A stretch of 64,000 nucleotides of DNA from Carnobacterium mobile DSM 4848 (GTDB taxonomy: Bacteria; Bacillota; Bacilli; Lactobacillales; Carnobacteriaceae). Under the pieces are notes generated by a model. The model saw nothing but the letters and a program-made list of their open reading frames with translations, was not told the origin of the DNA and searched no databases. Made by a program: the position numbers and the translations under genes. The DNA is taken from contig NZ_JQMR01000001.1 of assembly GCF_000744825.1 (NCBI RefSeq), forward strand, positions 2,031,501 to 2,095,500. The letters are read 5' to 3'. Shown here piece after piece: positions 34,643 through 43,937 of this stretch. Every line of letters starts with the position of its first letter. Positions within the stretch are counted from its first letter, which is position 1.

Positions 34643-35667
34643 ACAAAAAAAGGTTCTATTTGATCCTGGTTCTTATTTTGTTAATCAGCAGTTTGCTTGC
34701 TTTGAGTTTTCATCAGAAGATAGGAGTTCAAGAAGTGGTAAATAATAAATATGAAAACAACAAAGGTTTAATTAAAAATTATGCTAAAAATGGTAAAGTC
34801 CAATACTTATCTGAAAGTATCGGCCAATATCTTTCTTATTTATTGCTTGTAGAAGATGAAAAGGAATTTAAACAACAAGTAGCTGTTTTGAAAAAGAACT
34901 TTTTAGTGAAACAAGCAGATGGAACATTTATCCAATGGGTAGCCACCAATCAAACGACCACCAATGCATCGGTTGATGATTTTCGCATTATTGCTGTTCT
35001 GAAAAAAGCAAGTGAACAGTTTCAAGAACCTGCTTATCAAATCCTAGCCGATGAATTGGAAGAAACGTTAATTTCTAAACAGCTGACAGATGGCCTCATA
35101 GTTGACTTTTATGACTGGGAACTGCAAAAAAAAGCAGCTGTTCTTCATTTATCGTATATTGATGACCAAATCATAAAGACAGACTCGAAAGTGAATAAAG
35201 CAAAGTACCAAAAAATTTTAATGGAGTCAGTCGATTCAGATACCCCTTTTTTTAAAGAAGTGTATACTCTCGAAGAGCAGACTTACCAATTGGCAGATAA
35301 AAAGTCCGTTAATCTGATTGATCAATTGATGATCGCCATTCAGTATGTGAAACTTACAAACCAAACACCCGCGCAATTTGATCAGTGGCTAAAAGCAGAG
35401 TGGGATGCCAATGGAAAGTTCTTTGGCGGCTATCTTAGAACAGATTTAACACCGGCTGTGCCTTATGAATCAAGTGCGGTCTATGCTTTAGCTACTCTTT
35501 ATTTTAAATTGGTTCACGAAGAAGCTTATGCTGAACAGCTTCACCAAGTACTTTTAAAACAATCTCCTTTTGACAAAAATGCTGACTATGCAACGATTCA
35601 CTTTTTTGATTACATGTGGGTAAAAACTGTCGATGTGTTATATAAGAAAGACTTAATAGACAAGTAA
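34639..35667 (+). CDS. GH8-like exopolysaccharide hydrolase
   Basis: A 342-aa secreted or membrane-anchored protein with an N-terminal hydrophobic segment (residues 5-24, LILVLILLISSLLAL). The rest resembles family 8 glycosidases: LSESIGQYLSYLL holds the likely acid glutamate, and TNASVDDFRIIAVL the aspartate region. BcsZ- and PssZ-type hydrolases of this kind trim the polymer made by the adjacent synthase. The similarity is partial, so activity is uncertain. It overlaps the synthase by four bases. Confidence 0.65.
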   Translation: MNKKRFYLILVLILLISSLLALSFHQKIGVQEVVNNKYENNKGLIKNYAKNGKVQYLSESIGQYLSYLLLVEDEKEFKQQVAVLKKNFLVKQADGTFIQWVATNQTTTNASVDDFRIIAVLKKASEQFQEPAYQILADELEETLISKQLTDGLIVDFYDWELQKKAAVLHLSYIDDQIIKTDSKVNKAKYQKILMESVDSDTPFFKEVYTLEEQTYQLADKKSVNLIDQLMIAIQYVKLTNQTPAQFDQWLKAEWDANGKFFGGYLRTDLTPAVPYESSAVYALATLYFKLVHEEAYAEQLHQVLLKQSPFDKNADYATIHFFDYMWVKTVDVLYKKDLIDK

Positions 35668-35753
35668 TGGATTGGGCATTAAAAAGAGTCTGCTCACTGT
35701 CTTATTTTCCCTTGTAAATGACCGATATGAATAGTATTAAGGGAGGTCTTCAA

Positions 35754-36470
35754 ATGGATGAATTTCAGTTTCATTTCCAGCCTAAAGTCGATGTGCAAAA
35801 CCATCAAATTATTGGATATGAAATTTTATTAAGAAATAAAGAACAAAACCCGTATTATCCAGCAAAGAGAATGGAAAAAATCATAAATTCGAGAGCAAAG
35901 CACGCTTCTTTCTTAGAATGGTTTCAAAGCGAGTTAGTGCAATTGCTGTGTTATTTCCCAACGTTACAATTTTCTATTAATTTTGCACCTAAACAATTAT
36001 TTTATTTGGAAACTCATCTTTTTTTAACCAAAATGAAACCATACGCCGAACAACTGATCGTAGAAGTAACAGAAGACTTGCCCTTGTTTGCAGCTTCAAT
36101 GGAAAACATCGATGCCTTAACTATTGAACAAAACTTGCAGTCTATGTTTGCTTCAATTAAAGCAAAAGGCTATCGTATCGCATTGGATGATGTGGGTTCT
36201 GGGAAAAATTCCTTAGATGAAGTTTTAAAATTCACCTCGTATCTGGATCAAATTAAATTTTCAATCGTTAAATGCAGTAAAAAAAATCTAAAAGAAGAAA
36301 CATTGCATCTTTTCTTACATGCTTGGCAAAGCTTCGCTGAGGATTATCAGCTTGACTTTATCGTTGAAGGAATTGAAGACCAAGCAGTAAGCAACGGATT
36401 AAAAAACCAAGGCATTTTTGTTCAACAAGGCTATCACTTCGGTAAACCGTCAAAATGTATAAAAAGATGA
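35754..36470 (+). CDS. EAL-domain c-di-GMP phosphodiesterase
   Basis: A 238-aa stand-alone EAL domain. The signature reads YEILLR (EIL in place of EAL). The metal and catalytic residues are otherwise kept: INFAPKQL (Asn), EVTED (Glu), LDDVGSG (Asp-Asp), the IKFS lysine, EGIED (Glu) and QGYHFGKP (Gln). It probably degrades c-di-GMP in the cytosol and so limits exopolysaccharide synthesis. An upstream ATG at 35718 is in frame; GGGAGG just before 35754 favours the later start. It sits between the synthase genes and the diguanylate cyclase. Confidence 0.85.
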   Translation: MDEFQFHFQPKVDVQNHQIIGYEILLRNKEQNPYYPAKRMEKIINSRAKHASFLEWFQSELVQLLCYFPTLQFSINFAPKQLFYLETHLFLTKMKPYAEQLIVEVTEDLPLFAASMENIDALTIEQNLQSMFASIKAKGYRIALDDVGSGKNSLDEVLKFTSYLDQIKFSIVKCSKKNLKEETLHLFLHAWQSFAEDYQLDFIVEGIEDQAVSNGLKNQGIFVQQGYHFGKPSKCIKR

Positions 36471-36537
36471 TGATCATACTATAAGAATCAAATTGTTTGC
36501 TTTCTTAATTATAACTGGCTGATCGGAGGAGCTCATA

Positions 36538-37635
36538 GTGTTGACATCTATATTCTTAAATACCATTGCAAATGTTTCAATTCTTAGTATGGCCTCTTAT
36601 ATATTGGTCAAGCTGATTCCTAAGAAAAGACATTACACGCTCGGTCTCAAACAAAAACTATGGATGATTGGAGTATCAAGTGCAACAAGTTTTTTGTTGA
36701 TGTTGTTTTCGGTCGACATGCCTCAAGATGTCAAATTAGATTTGAGACACGTTATTTTTATCTTATTAGTATATTACTTTGGATCATCGATCGCTGTTCC
36801 GACCATTTTTGTGGCGTCTCTGTTGCGTTTTTTACTAGGAGTCAATTCAGCATCGATTCGAGCAGCTGCTATGTATGCTGTGCTGGCATTGATAGTGCCG
36901 ATTTTATCTAAGAAGCTGACAGCTAGGTTTAATCAGTATGCTGTTATGGTCATGCTTAATATGGTATTCGTTTTAGCCTCTGCTTTGAATTTGTATTTTT
37001 TATACTACGATAGAGCAGCAACTATAGCTATTTTTTTCAGTCTGCTGCTGCTTTCGAGCGGAGTAGTGATTATTGTGACCCTCTTCACTGAAGATTTGCG
37101 AAAAAGCTTTTCTCTTTACTTAGATGAACAAGAACATGCCAAAATGGATTTCTTGACTGGTTTGTATAATGTGCGTGAATTTAATAAAAAATGGCAAAAG
37201 ATCCAAATAGATAAATCTATTAAAACTACTGCGTTTATCATGCTGGATATCGATCACTTTAAATGGATCAATGATAATTACGGTCATGCAAATGGTAATT
37301 TTGTTTTACGGCAATTAGCAACGATTCTGAAAATCGAAGCACCGGATAATGAGTTGGTCTATCGCATAGGCGGAGAGGAATTTTGTTTGATTTTAAACGA
37401 CTTGTCGTATACTGACCAACAGAAAGTAGCTGAACAAATTAGAGCTAAAGTAGCGGAGAAAGAGTTTTTATTAGAAAACGGTAACGGCATCCAATTGACG
37501 GTCTCAGTGGGGCTAGCTGCATCTGCCCAAAATAAAGATATGAAAAAATTGTTTCGGTTAGCTGATCGTTGCTTATATGATGCTAAAAATCAAGGCAGAA
37601 ACCAAGTGGTTGGATCAACAATGGAGACAGAGTAG
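36538..37635 (+). CDS. Membrane diguanylate cyclase (GGDEF)
   Basis: A 365-aa protein with five to six N-terminal membrane helices of 5TM-LYT type (residues 1-185) and a C-terminal GGDEF domain (MDFLTGLYNVREFNKKW at its start, catalytic GGEEF at residues 278-282). It should make c-di-GMP from GTP. The RxxD inhibitory site expected just before GGEEF is absent, so feedback inhibition is unlikely. The start is GTG with GGAGGA seven bases upstream. It closes the exopolysaccharide module, and a terminator follows. Confidence 0.9.
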   Translation: MLTSIFLNTIANVSILSMASYILVKLIPKKRHYTLGLKQKLWMIGVSSATSFLLMLFSVDMPQDVKLDLRHVIFILLVYYFGSSIAVPTIFVASLLRFLLGVNSASIRAAAMYAVLALIVPILSKKLTARFNQYAVMVMLNMVFVLASALNLYFLYYDRAATIAIFFSLLLLSSGVVIIVTLFTEDLRKSFSLYLDEQEHAKMDFLTGLYNVREFNKKWQKIQIDKSIKTTAFIMLDIDHFKWINDNYGHANGNFVLRQLATILKIEAPDNELVYRIGGEEFCLILNDLSYTDQQKVAEQIRAKVAEKEFLLENGNGIQLTVSVGLAASAQNKDMKKLFRLADRCLYDAKNQGRNQVVGSTMETE

Positions 37636-37685
37636 AGATGTAAGCTGCAACAAATTAGATGTTCACCCATACTTATCTTGATCAA

Positions 37686-37725
37686 AAAACGGAAAAGATG
37701 TATCTTATGATACTTCTTTTCTGTT
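37686..37725 (+). terminator. Terminator after diguanylate cyclase
   Basis: ACGGAAAAGATGTATC pairs with GATACTTCTTTTCTGT (some G-T pairs) and is followed by a run of T. Confidence 0.7.
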
Positions 37726-37755
37726 TTTTTGATTTATTAGAAAATAAACAAAAAC

Positions 37756-37791
37756 TTTACAAATTATACCCTGCAGGGTATAATTTGTAAA
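37756..37791 (+). promoter_or_regulatory. 36-bp perfect palindrome containing promoter and CsoR/CstR-like operator
   Basis: Two 16-bp arms around TGCA form a perfect palindrome. It contains TTTACA (37756-37761), a 17-bp spacer and TATAAT (37779-37784), with ATACCC-TGCA-GGGTAT in the centre. ATACCC-n4-GGGTAT is the type of site bound by CsoR/CstR/FrmR repressors. It stands 120 bases before the rhodanese operon. Confidence 0.8.
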
Positions 37792-37910
37792 TGTATTGAA
37801 GAATAAGAAAAAAGTGTCTGGATGAACTACAGCCTTCTATTAATAAATACAAAAATATTCAGTAGAATCAATGTTTACAATAAGAAATTATCGTGGATAG
37901 GAGAAATAAG

Positions 37911-38216
37911 ATGTTTTTTAAAAGAACGCCCTCGATTTCGACAAATGAGTTAGAAAGCAAGTTAGCTGAAAGACCTTCAATTATTGATGTACGTGAACCG
38001 CATGAGTTCTCTAGCGGTCATATTTCCGGGGCGAAAAATGTGCCTTTAAGAAAAGTTGACAAATACCTGCCTAAAGAAACGACCTATGTGATTTGCCAAT
38101 CTGGTATGCGCAGTAAACGTGCTACTAAGATATTGTTAGCTAACGGATATGATGTTATTAATGTGCGAGGTGGAATGTCAGCCTGGACAGGCGCAATCAG
38201 AGGAGGAAAAGGATAA
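37911..38216 (+). CDS. Rhodanese-like sulfurtransferase
   Basis: A 101-aa single-domain rhodanese with active-site Cys62 in the loop VICQSGMRSKR. Such proteins carry a persulfide on cysteine and pass sulfane sulfur between partners in the cytosol. GTG at 37893 is in frame, but the AGGAG site lies after it, so ATG at 37911 is the start. The stop overlaps the start of the CoA-disulfide reductase gene by one base. It is the first gene of a three-gene persulfide operon behind the CstR-like operator. Confidence 0.9.
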   Translation: MFFKRTPSISTNELESKLAERPSIIDVREPHEFSSGHISGAKNVPLRKVDKYLPKETTYVICQSGMRSKRATKILLANGYDVINVRGGMSAWTGAIRGGKG

Positions 38217-39868
38217 TGAAAATTGTGATTATTGGCGGAGTAGCTGGTGGAATGTCTGCAGCTACTCGCTTAAGACGTTTGAATGAAAAAGCTGAAATTA
38301 TTGTGCTGGAAAAAGGGCCTTACGTATCTTTTGCGAATTGTGGATTGCCTTATTATATAGCAGGAGAGATTGAAGAACGCAGTGACTTGCTGGTTCAAAC
38401 ACCTGAGCAGCTCCAGGCTCGTTTTGCATTGGACGTTCGTCCAAATAGCGAAGCAATTTCTATCGATGCGGAAAAGAAAGAAGTGCGCGTTAAGTCATCT
38501 GAGGAAGAATACGCATTGTCTTATGACAAGTTGATTCTTTCTCCTGGAGCAAAACCAGTTGTTCCGCCAGCTGATGGAATAGAAGAAGCTAAAAACATTT
38601 TTACGTTGCGCTCTGTGCCGGATGTTGATGGAATCACAGAATTTATTGAACAGCATCAGCCTAAAAAAGCTGTTGTGATTGGAGCAGGTTTTATTGGTTT
38701 AGAAATGGCAGAGAGTTTGGTCAGTCGCGGCTTAGAAGTAACAATCGTTGAAAAAGCACCGCATGTCTTGCCTCCTTTTGATGAGGAAATGGCAGCCTAT
38801 ATCACAAAGGAATTAAAAACTCATGGAGTCCAGTTGTATACTGGATTGGGAGCAACAGCTTTTGAAGATGAAGGTAAAACGGTTGTTTTAGAAAATGGCG
38901 AACGCTTAGTAAGCGATTTGACTTTGATGTCTGTCGGTGTTTCTCCAGAATCAGCACTAGCTAAAACGGCAGGAATAGAAACGGGTCTTCGCGGAGGAAT
39001 CTTAGTAGATGAACAATATGAAACCAGCCAAAAAGATATCTATGCAGTCGGCGATGCCATTATTGTGAAACAACAAGTCACTGGCGAAGATGCATTGATT
39101 GCTCTTGCTTCACCAGCAAACCGACAAGGAAGACAAGTGGCAGATGTGATCAGCGGCTTGCCGCGCAGAAATAAAGGCAGCATCGGAACAGCCATTGTCC
39201 GTGTGTTCGATTTGGCAGCTGCTTCAACAGGATTAAATGAACGCCAATTAAAACAAGCTGATAAAACATATGATGTCATCCATATTCAAGGAAAGAGCCA
39301 TGCTGGCTACTATCCAAACGCGAGCACGATTTTATTGAAATTATTATTCCATCCAGTAAACGGGAAAATATATGGTGCACAAGCAATTGGAAAAGACGGT
39401 GCCGATAAACGGATCGATATTATTGCAACAGCCATTAAAGCAGGACTGACTGTACAAGACTTGCCGGAATTAGAATTTACCTATGCGCCGCCATTTGGTT
39501 CAGCTAAAGATCCAGTTAATATGGCTGGATATGCAGCACTCAACGTGATTGAAGGAATTTCTGAATCCATTCAATGGTATGAACTAGAAGAAAAACAAAA
39601 AGAAGGGCATCTGCTATTAGATGTTCGGAATGAAAGTGAACTAGAAAATAATGGCCGACTAAAAGGGGCTGTTAACATCCCGTTAGACAGCTTGCGGGAA
39701 CGGATGACAGAGATACCAAAAGACCGTCCTATTATTGTTAGTTGTCATAGCGGGTTGCGCAGTTATATTGCAGAACGCCTATTAAAACAAGATGACTACA
39801 CTGTTAAAAATCTAGATGGAGCTTTTGCTCTTTACTCAACAATAAATGCAGAAAAGGTGGAAAAATAA
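38216..39868 (+). CDS. CoA-disulfide reductase with C-terminal rhodanese domain
   Basis: A 550-aa flavoprotein fusion. The FAD-binding motif GGVAGGMSAA is at the N-terminus, the redox Cys42 in SFANCGLPYY, and the NAD(P)H-binding GAGFIGLEMA near residue 160. The C-terminal rhodanese domain has Cys510 in VSCHSGLRSY. Fusions of this kind reduce CoA persulfide/polysulfide and CoA disulfide, linking sulfane-sulfur detoxification to NAD(P)H. Overlaps of one base with rhodanese genes on both sides show tight coupling. Confidence 0.92.
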   Translation: MKIVIIGGVAGGMSAATRLRRLNEKAEIIVLEKGPYVSFANCGLPYYIAGEIEERSDLLVQTPEQLQARFALDVRPNSEAISIDAEKKEVRVKSSEEEYALSYDKLILSPGAKPVVPPADGIEEAKNIFTLRSVPDVDGITEFIEQHQPKKAVVIGAGFIGLEMAESLVSRGLEVTIVEKAPHVLPPFDEEMAAYITKELKTHGVQLYTGLGATAFEDEGKTVVLENGERLVSDLTLMSVGVSPESALAKTAGIETGLRGGILVDEQYETSQKDIYAVGDAIIVKQQVTGEDALIALASPANRQGRQVADVISGLPRRNKGSIGTAIVRVFDLAAASTGLNERQLKQADKTYDVIHIQGKSHAGYYPNASTILLKLLFHPVNGKIYGAQAIGKDGADKRIDIIATAIKAGLTVQDLPELEFTYAPPFGSAKDPVNMAGYAALNVIEGISESIQWYELEEKQKEGHLLLDVRNESELENNGRLKGAVNIPLDSLRERMTEIPKDRPIIVSCHSGLRSYIAERLLKQDDYTVKNLDGAFALYSTINAEKVEK

Positions 39869-40164
39869 TGTACAATTCTATATCAATGCCAGAATTTGAA
39901 CAAAAATGGAAAAAAGAAACGATCCCTTTGATCGATGTCCGTGAAACGGATGAGTGGGAAAATGGACATGTCGAAGGGGCTGTTCATGTGCCGTTGAGCG
40001 AGTTTCCGGCTGCAACAGAACAGTTAGATAAAAACCAAGAGTATTATGTAATGTGTCATTCTGGTGGACGCTCTGCCATGGCTTGCCAGCAATTAGCACA
40101 AGAAGGTTATCAGGTAGTAAATGTGATGGGCGGCATCTCCGCTTGGAAAGGCGAAGTTATTTAA
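39868..40164 (+). CDS. Rhodanese-like sulfurtransferase
   Basis: A 98-aa single-domain rhodanese with active-site Cys63 in VMCHSGGRS and the typical DVRETDEWENGHVEGA strand-helix region. It is the last gene of the operon, overlapping the reductase stop by one base, and is followed by a terminator. Two rhodaneses plus a rhodanese-fused reductase suggest a relay for persulfide sulfur. Confidence 0.9.
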   Translation: MYNSISMPEFEQKWKKETIPLIDVRETDEWENGHVEGAVHVPLSEFPAATEQLDKNQEYYVMCHSGGRSAMACQQLAQEGYQVVNVMGGISAWKGEVI

Positions 40165-40172
40165 GAAATCGA

Positions 40173-40206
40173 AAAGGGGTTGGGACAATGTCCTAATCCC
40201 TTTTTT
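40173..40206 (+). terminator. Terminator of persulfide operon
   Basis: AAAGGGGTTGGGAC pairs with GTCCTAATCCCTTT around AAT, followed by T. Confidence 0.85.
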
Positions 40207-40309
40207 TAGGTTTCAAAAAAAATATAAGGAAATATATGTTAAAATTAAGCGAATAAGAATAGAATGGTGAACTTTTAATCACTATTGTACAAGAAAGAGG
40301 AGGAAAAAA

Positions 40310-40969
40310 GTGAGTGAACCGATTATTAACCTCACCCAACTTGGTTTTGAAGTAAAAGACCAAACTATTTTGAAAGGTATTGATTTTTTTGTTGAAAAAG
40401 GTGAATTTGTGACAATCACTGGACCATCCGGAAGTGGGAAGAGCACTCTTTTAAAAATGATTGCTACAATGCTTTCTCCAACAACGGGAATAGTAGAGTA
40501 TCAAGGAAAATCTTTAACAGAGTATGATCCAATCGAATATCGAAAAGAGGTTTCTTATTGTTTTCAAACAGCTGTTTTATTTGGGCAAACGGTCCAAGAA
40601 AATTTAGCTTTTCCATATATTATTAGAAACAAAGAATTCGATTCTAAAAAAGCTATCGATTACTTAAATAAAGTTGGATTGGACAAAATATATCTGACAA
40701 AAAATATCAATGAGTTATCTGGCGGAGAAAAACAGCGCATTGCTTTGATTCGCAGTCTATTGATCACCCCAAAAGTTTTGTTATTAGATGAAGTAACGAG
40801 TGCATTAGATGCAAAAAATCAGCAGATCATTAAGCGTTTAATTCAGGAAATGAATCAGAAAGAACAAATTACGGTTTTATGGGTGACACACAATCCTGCT
40901 GAAATTTCAGCTGCTAACCGGATAATAGAAATTGTCAATGGAGAAGCGGAGGAGAAAAGATGCAGTTAG
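40310..40969 (+). CDS. fetA: ABC transporter ATPase, FetA-like
   Basis: A 219-aa ABC ATPase with Walker A GPSGSGKST, signature LSGGEKQRI and Walker B LLLDEVTSALD. It pairs with the FetB-type permease, whose gene overlaps it by ten bases. The E. coli FetAB pair is linked to iron export and oxidative-stress tolerance, and the same family has been reported for other roles in Firmicutes. The start is GTG with GAGGAGG seven bases upstream. It is not close to any substrate-binding gene, as expected for an exporter. Confidence 0.85.
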   Translation: MSEPIINLTQLGFEVKDQTILKGIDFFVEKGEFVTITGPSGSGKSTLLKMIATMLSPTTGIVEYQGKSLTEYDPIEYRKEVSYCFQTAVLFGQTVQENLAFPYIIRNKEFDSKKAIDYLNKVGLDKIYLTKNINELSGGEKQRIALIRSLLITPKVLLLDEVTSALDAKNQQIIKRLIQEMNQKEQITVLWVTHNPAEISAANRIIEIVNGEAEEKRCS

Positions 40970-41718
40970 AGATCAGTAACACGTCTTTATTATTTGCCAC
41001 AGGTCTGGTCTTAGTCGCACTAGGAGTAGTTTATAAAGAAAAATTAGATATAGGAAAAGATATTTTATGGGGTGTTTTCCGCGCTGTCATTCAGTTAGTA
41101 ATCGTAGGGTATGTACTGGGCTATGTTTTCAAATTAGACAATGTGTTCGTTACCTTGATGATGGCACTGGTTATCGTTTTTAATGCTTCATATAATGCAG
41201 CTAAAAGAAGCCAAGGGATCCCCAAAGCTTTTACCATTTCTTTTCTAGCTATTATGACAGCTACGGCTTTAACCTTAGTTATTTTGCTGCTGTCTGGTTC
41301 AGTAGTCTTTACACCATCTCAAGTTGTACCTATCTCAGGAATGATTGCCAGTAATTCTATGATTGCTATTGGGATTTGTTACCGAAATTTGAATAGTAAA
41401 TTTACAGACCAACGCCAGCAAGTTTTGGAAAAATTGGCTTTGGGGGCTGATTTAAAACAAGCTTCAATTTCTATTGTACGAGACAGCATCAAAGCTGGAA
41501 TGTCCCCAACTATTGATTCAGCTAAAACAGTAGGATTAGTGAGTTTGCCGGGAATGATGTCCGGCTTAATGTTTGCAGGTGTAGATCCGGCTCATGCAAT
41601 AAAATACCAAATCATGGTGACGTTCATGCTTCTTTCAACAACAAGTATAGCTTCAGTTATTGCTAGTTACTTAGCTTACAAAGGGTTTTATAATGAAAGA
41701 AAACAATTGATGGATTGA
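40960..41718 (+). CDS. fetB: FetB-like ABC permease (UPF0014)
   Basis: A 252-aa membrane protein with about six to seven helices and the UPF0014 signatures VALGVVYKEKLDIGKDILWG, VPISGMIASNSMIAIG and SLPGMMSGLMFAGVDP. It is the membrane half of the FetAB-type exporter. The ribosome site lies within the end of the ATPase gene, and a 15-bp terminator follows. Confidence 0.88.
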   Translation: MQLEISNTSLLFATGLVLVALGVVYKEKLDIGKDILWGVFRAVIQLVIVGYVLGYVFKLDNVFVTLMMALVIVFNASYNAAKRSQGIPKAFTISFLAIMTATALTLVILLLSGSVVFTPSQVVPISGMIASNSMIAIGICYRNLNSKFTDQRQQVLEKLALGADLKQASISIVRDSIKAGMSPTIDSAKTVGLVSLPGMMSGLMFAGVDPAHAIKYQIMVTFMLLSTTSIASVIASYLAYKGFYNERKQLMD

Positions 41719-41764
41719 GTAAGAATTAAAAAACTAGCGCATATTCTTAATGATGATAAAAAAC

Positions 41765-41800
41765 AATCCGTCTCACTTCAGTATAGAAGTGAGACGGATT
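41765..41800. terminator. Bidirectional terminator
   Basis: Perfect 15-bp stem AATCCGTCTCACTTC with a six-base loop between fetB and the convergent aldolase gene. Confidence 0.9.
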
Positions 41801-41808
41801 TGCTATTT

Positions 41809-42702
41809 TTATTTTTTATTTACAGAAGCATCATAAATGGCTTCGATGGCTTCTTTAAGTGTTTCATTAAATTCTTCATCGGATTGATCGACATTTAAGT
41901 TTTCGCTCAATGCTCTTGAGAAGCTGGCAATCAAATCTTTATTTTCTTTTAATTTTTCATTAGCTTCGTCACGTGAATAACCACCGGATAAAGCCACAAC
42001 GCGGACAACACGAGGGTGCTGAGCTAATTTTTCATACGTGTTAGCTACTGTTGGAATAGTAACCTTCAGCATCACGTTATCTTCTTCAGGCAATTCATCC
42101 AAATGTTTTTTCAACTCTTCACAAAGAATTGCTTCAGCTTTTTCTTTTTCTTTACTATAAATATCTACTTCTGGTTCAATGATCGGAACTAAACCAGCAG
42201 CAATGATTTGTTTTCCAACTTCAAATTGTTGGTCAACAACTGCTTTAATGCCTTCTGGGTTAGCTTCTTTGATTACAGAACGCATTTTCGTACCGAAAAT
42301 ATGACGTTCATTCGCTCTTTTGAGCAATTCATCTAAATCAGGCATTGGTTTCATTAATTGGACACCATTTGAGCTGTCTGCCAAACCTTTATCGACTTTT
42401 AAGAATGGAGCGATTCCCTTTTTCTCAGCCAAGTAATCGGCAGTGTACATACCTTCGATTTTGCGATCCATTGTTTGTTCAAAAAGAATAGCACCAAGAA
42501 TGTAATCAGAACTAAAAGCTGGTGCAGTAATGATACGCGTTCTCATTTCGTGTACCAGATCAAACATTTCATCTTCAGATGAATAAGCATCTTCCATGAC
42601 ACCGTAAATTGCTAAAGCTTTTGGAGTACTGCCGCCGCTTTGATCAAGTGCTGCAATAAAACCTTTACCATTTCTGACTTTTTCTAATTGACTTTCTTGC
42701 AT
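41809..42702 (-). CDS. fda: Fructose-bisphosphate aldolase, class I
   Basis: A 297-aa class I aldolase of the bacterial type, starting [30 protein letters not shown], with the family motif [13 protein letters not shown]. It splits fructose 1,6-bisphosphate into two triose phosphates in glycolysis through a Schiff-base lysine. A longer frame opens at 42756, but GGAGTGGGAAG directly precedes 42702. Class I enzymes of this type occur in staphylococci and some Lactobacillales and do not need zinc. It is monocistronic. Confidence 0.9.
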   Translation of the reverse strand: MQESQLEKVRNGKGFIAALDQSGGSTPKALAIYGVMEDAYSSEDEMFDLVHEMRTRIITAPAFSSDYILGAILFEQTMDRKIEGMYTADYLAEKKGIAPFLKVDKGLADSSNGVQLMKPMPDLDELLKRANERHIFGTKMRSVIKEANPEGIKAVVDQQFEVGKQIIAAGLVPIIEPEVDIYSKEKEKAEAILCEELKKHLDELPEEDNVMLKVTIPTVANTYEKLAQHPRVVRVVALSGGYSRDEANEKLKENKDLIASFSRALSENLNVDQSDEEFNETLKEAIEAIYDASVNKK

Positions 42703-42974
42703 TCTTCCCACTCCTTCATATATAGTTCTTGCGAATTTCTTTTGCCAAATCAACATGCAAAAATGAAACTCTCTATACTTAGTGTAACACCAAAAGGAAA
42801 GAAAGTAGAAGTGATGTGCTTTATTTTCGTCAATTCAATAAGGGACCCAACACGATTAACGCGACACGACGGGAATCATAGACTCTGATTTTTTCAATAA
42901 TGCTTGACAAACAGGAACAGCATCACTCATGCTAAGCTTAATAAGCACACAACCGTGCATGAAGAGGTGCCAAA

Positions 42975-43925
42975 ATGAAACCACTCCTGAAAATGGCTTT
43001 AAAGTTATTGTCTTCTCCTAAAATCAATATGAAAGAAGATTACCTTTGGGTTCGGAAAATGCAGCAGATTTTTGCAAGAAAGCCGCTGATAACCAGCTAT
43101 CGCATCTTAGATCGAAAAATCTATTCAGCAGACCAAAGTCACGATATTCCAGTCCGAATTTTTCAGCCTGTAGAAAAAAAACACGAAGATGTATTGTTAT
43201 TTTTTCACGGAGGCGGATGGGTGATCGGCGATATCAATACGTATACAAAGCCTTGCATGAATATGGCTGACTTGACTGGAAGGACGGTCTATTCAGTCGA
43301 TTACCGCCTGGCTCCTGAACACCCTTATCCAGCAGGACTAGAAGACTGCTATCGAGTTGCAGAGATGATGCTGGATCACCTAGCACTGATTGGATTGTCA
43401 GATGCGTCCCAAATCACGTTGATCGGAGACTCTGCGGGCGGCAATTTAGCGGCGGCGGTTTCTTTAATGCTGCGTGACAACCATAAAATCGTTCCGAAAC
43501 GGCAGATCCTGCTTTATCCTGTGACGTTTTGGGATCATACAAAAAACTCGCCTTATGAATCGATTCGAACTAAAGGCAACGATTATGGACTAACTGCTAA
43601 AAAGGTCAGCGATTATATGGAAATGTATCAACCTGATACAGATAAAAGAAAAAGTTCGTATGTTGCTCCGCTAATGGCTGAAGATCTCACTGACCAGCCC
43701 GATACGCTGATTCTCACTTCAGAAAATGACCCTTTGAGAGATGAAGGGGAAGCTTATGGGACAGCATTAAAAGAAGCTGGAAACCAAGTAGTTGTTCATA
43801 GGGTCAATGAAAGTGTCCATGGATTTATTACCTATCCTAAAGGATCAAAGTTAGTGACAGAAGCCTATCAAGAAATGAATCAGTTTTTAGAAAAAACGAA
43901 TCAAGAAAGCAATCAGATCCGATAA
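42975..43925 (+). CDS. Alpha/beta hydrolase (hormone-sensitive-lipase type)
   Basis: A 316-aa cytosolic esterase-type hydrolase. The oxyanion motif is HGGGWVIGD, the nucleophile Ser153 in GDSAGGN, and the other triad members are Asp252 in ENDPLRDE and His282 in SVHGF. Members cleave short acyl esters. It is the first gene of a tight trio with an acyltransferase-like protein (12-base gap) and a DUF6320 membrane protein, so it may act on the product of that enzyme. GAGGTGCC precedes the ATG, and a TTGACA box is at 42904. Confidence 0.88.
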   Translation: MKPLLKMALKLLSSPKINMKEDYLWVRKMQQIFARKPLITSYRILDRKIYSADQSHDIPVRIFQPVEKKHEDVLLFFHGGGWVIGDINTYTKPCMNMADLTGRTVYSVDYRLAPEHPYPAGLEDCYRVAEMMLDHLALIGLSDASQITLIGDSAGGNLAAAVSLMLRDNHKIVPKRQILLYPVTFWDHTKNSPYESIRTKGNDYGLTAKKVSDYMEMYQPDTDKRKSSYVAPLMAEDLTDQPDTLILTSENDPLRDEGEAYGTALKEAGNQVVVHRVNESVHGFITYPKGSKLVTEAYQEMNQFLEKTNQESNQIR

Positions 43926-43937
43926 AGGAGGAGCGAG

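Noticed and set aside
35700-35730. ACCGATAT before the EAL gene resembles a sigma-D -10 box.
   Set aside because: There is no TAAA at 14-16 bp upstream, and it overlaps a possible start codon.
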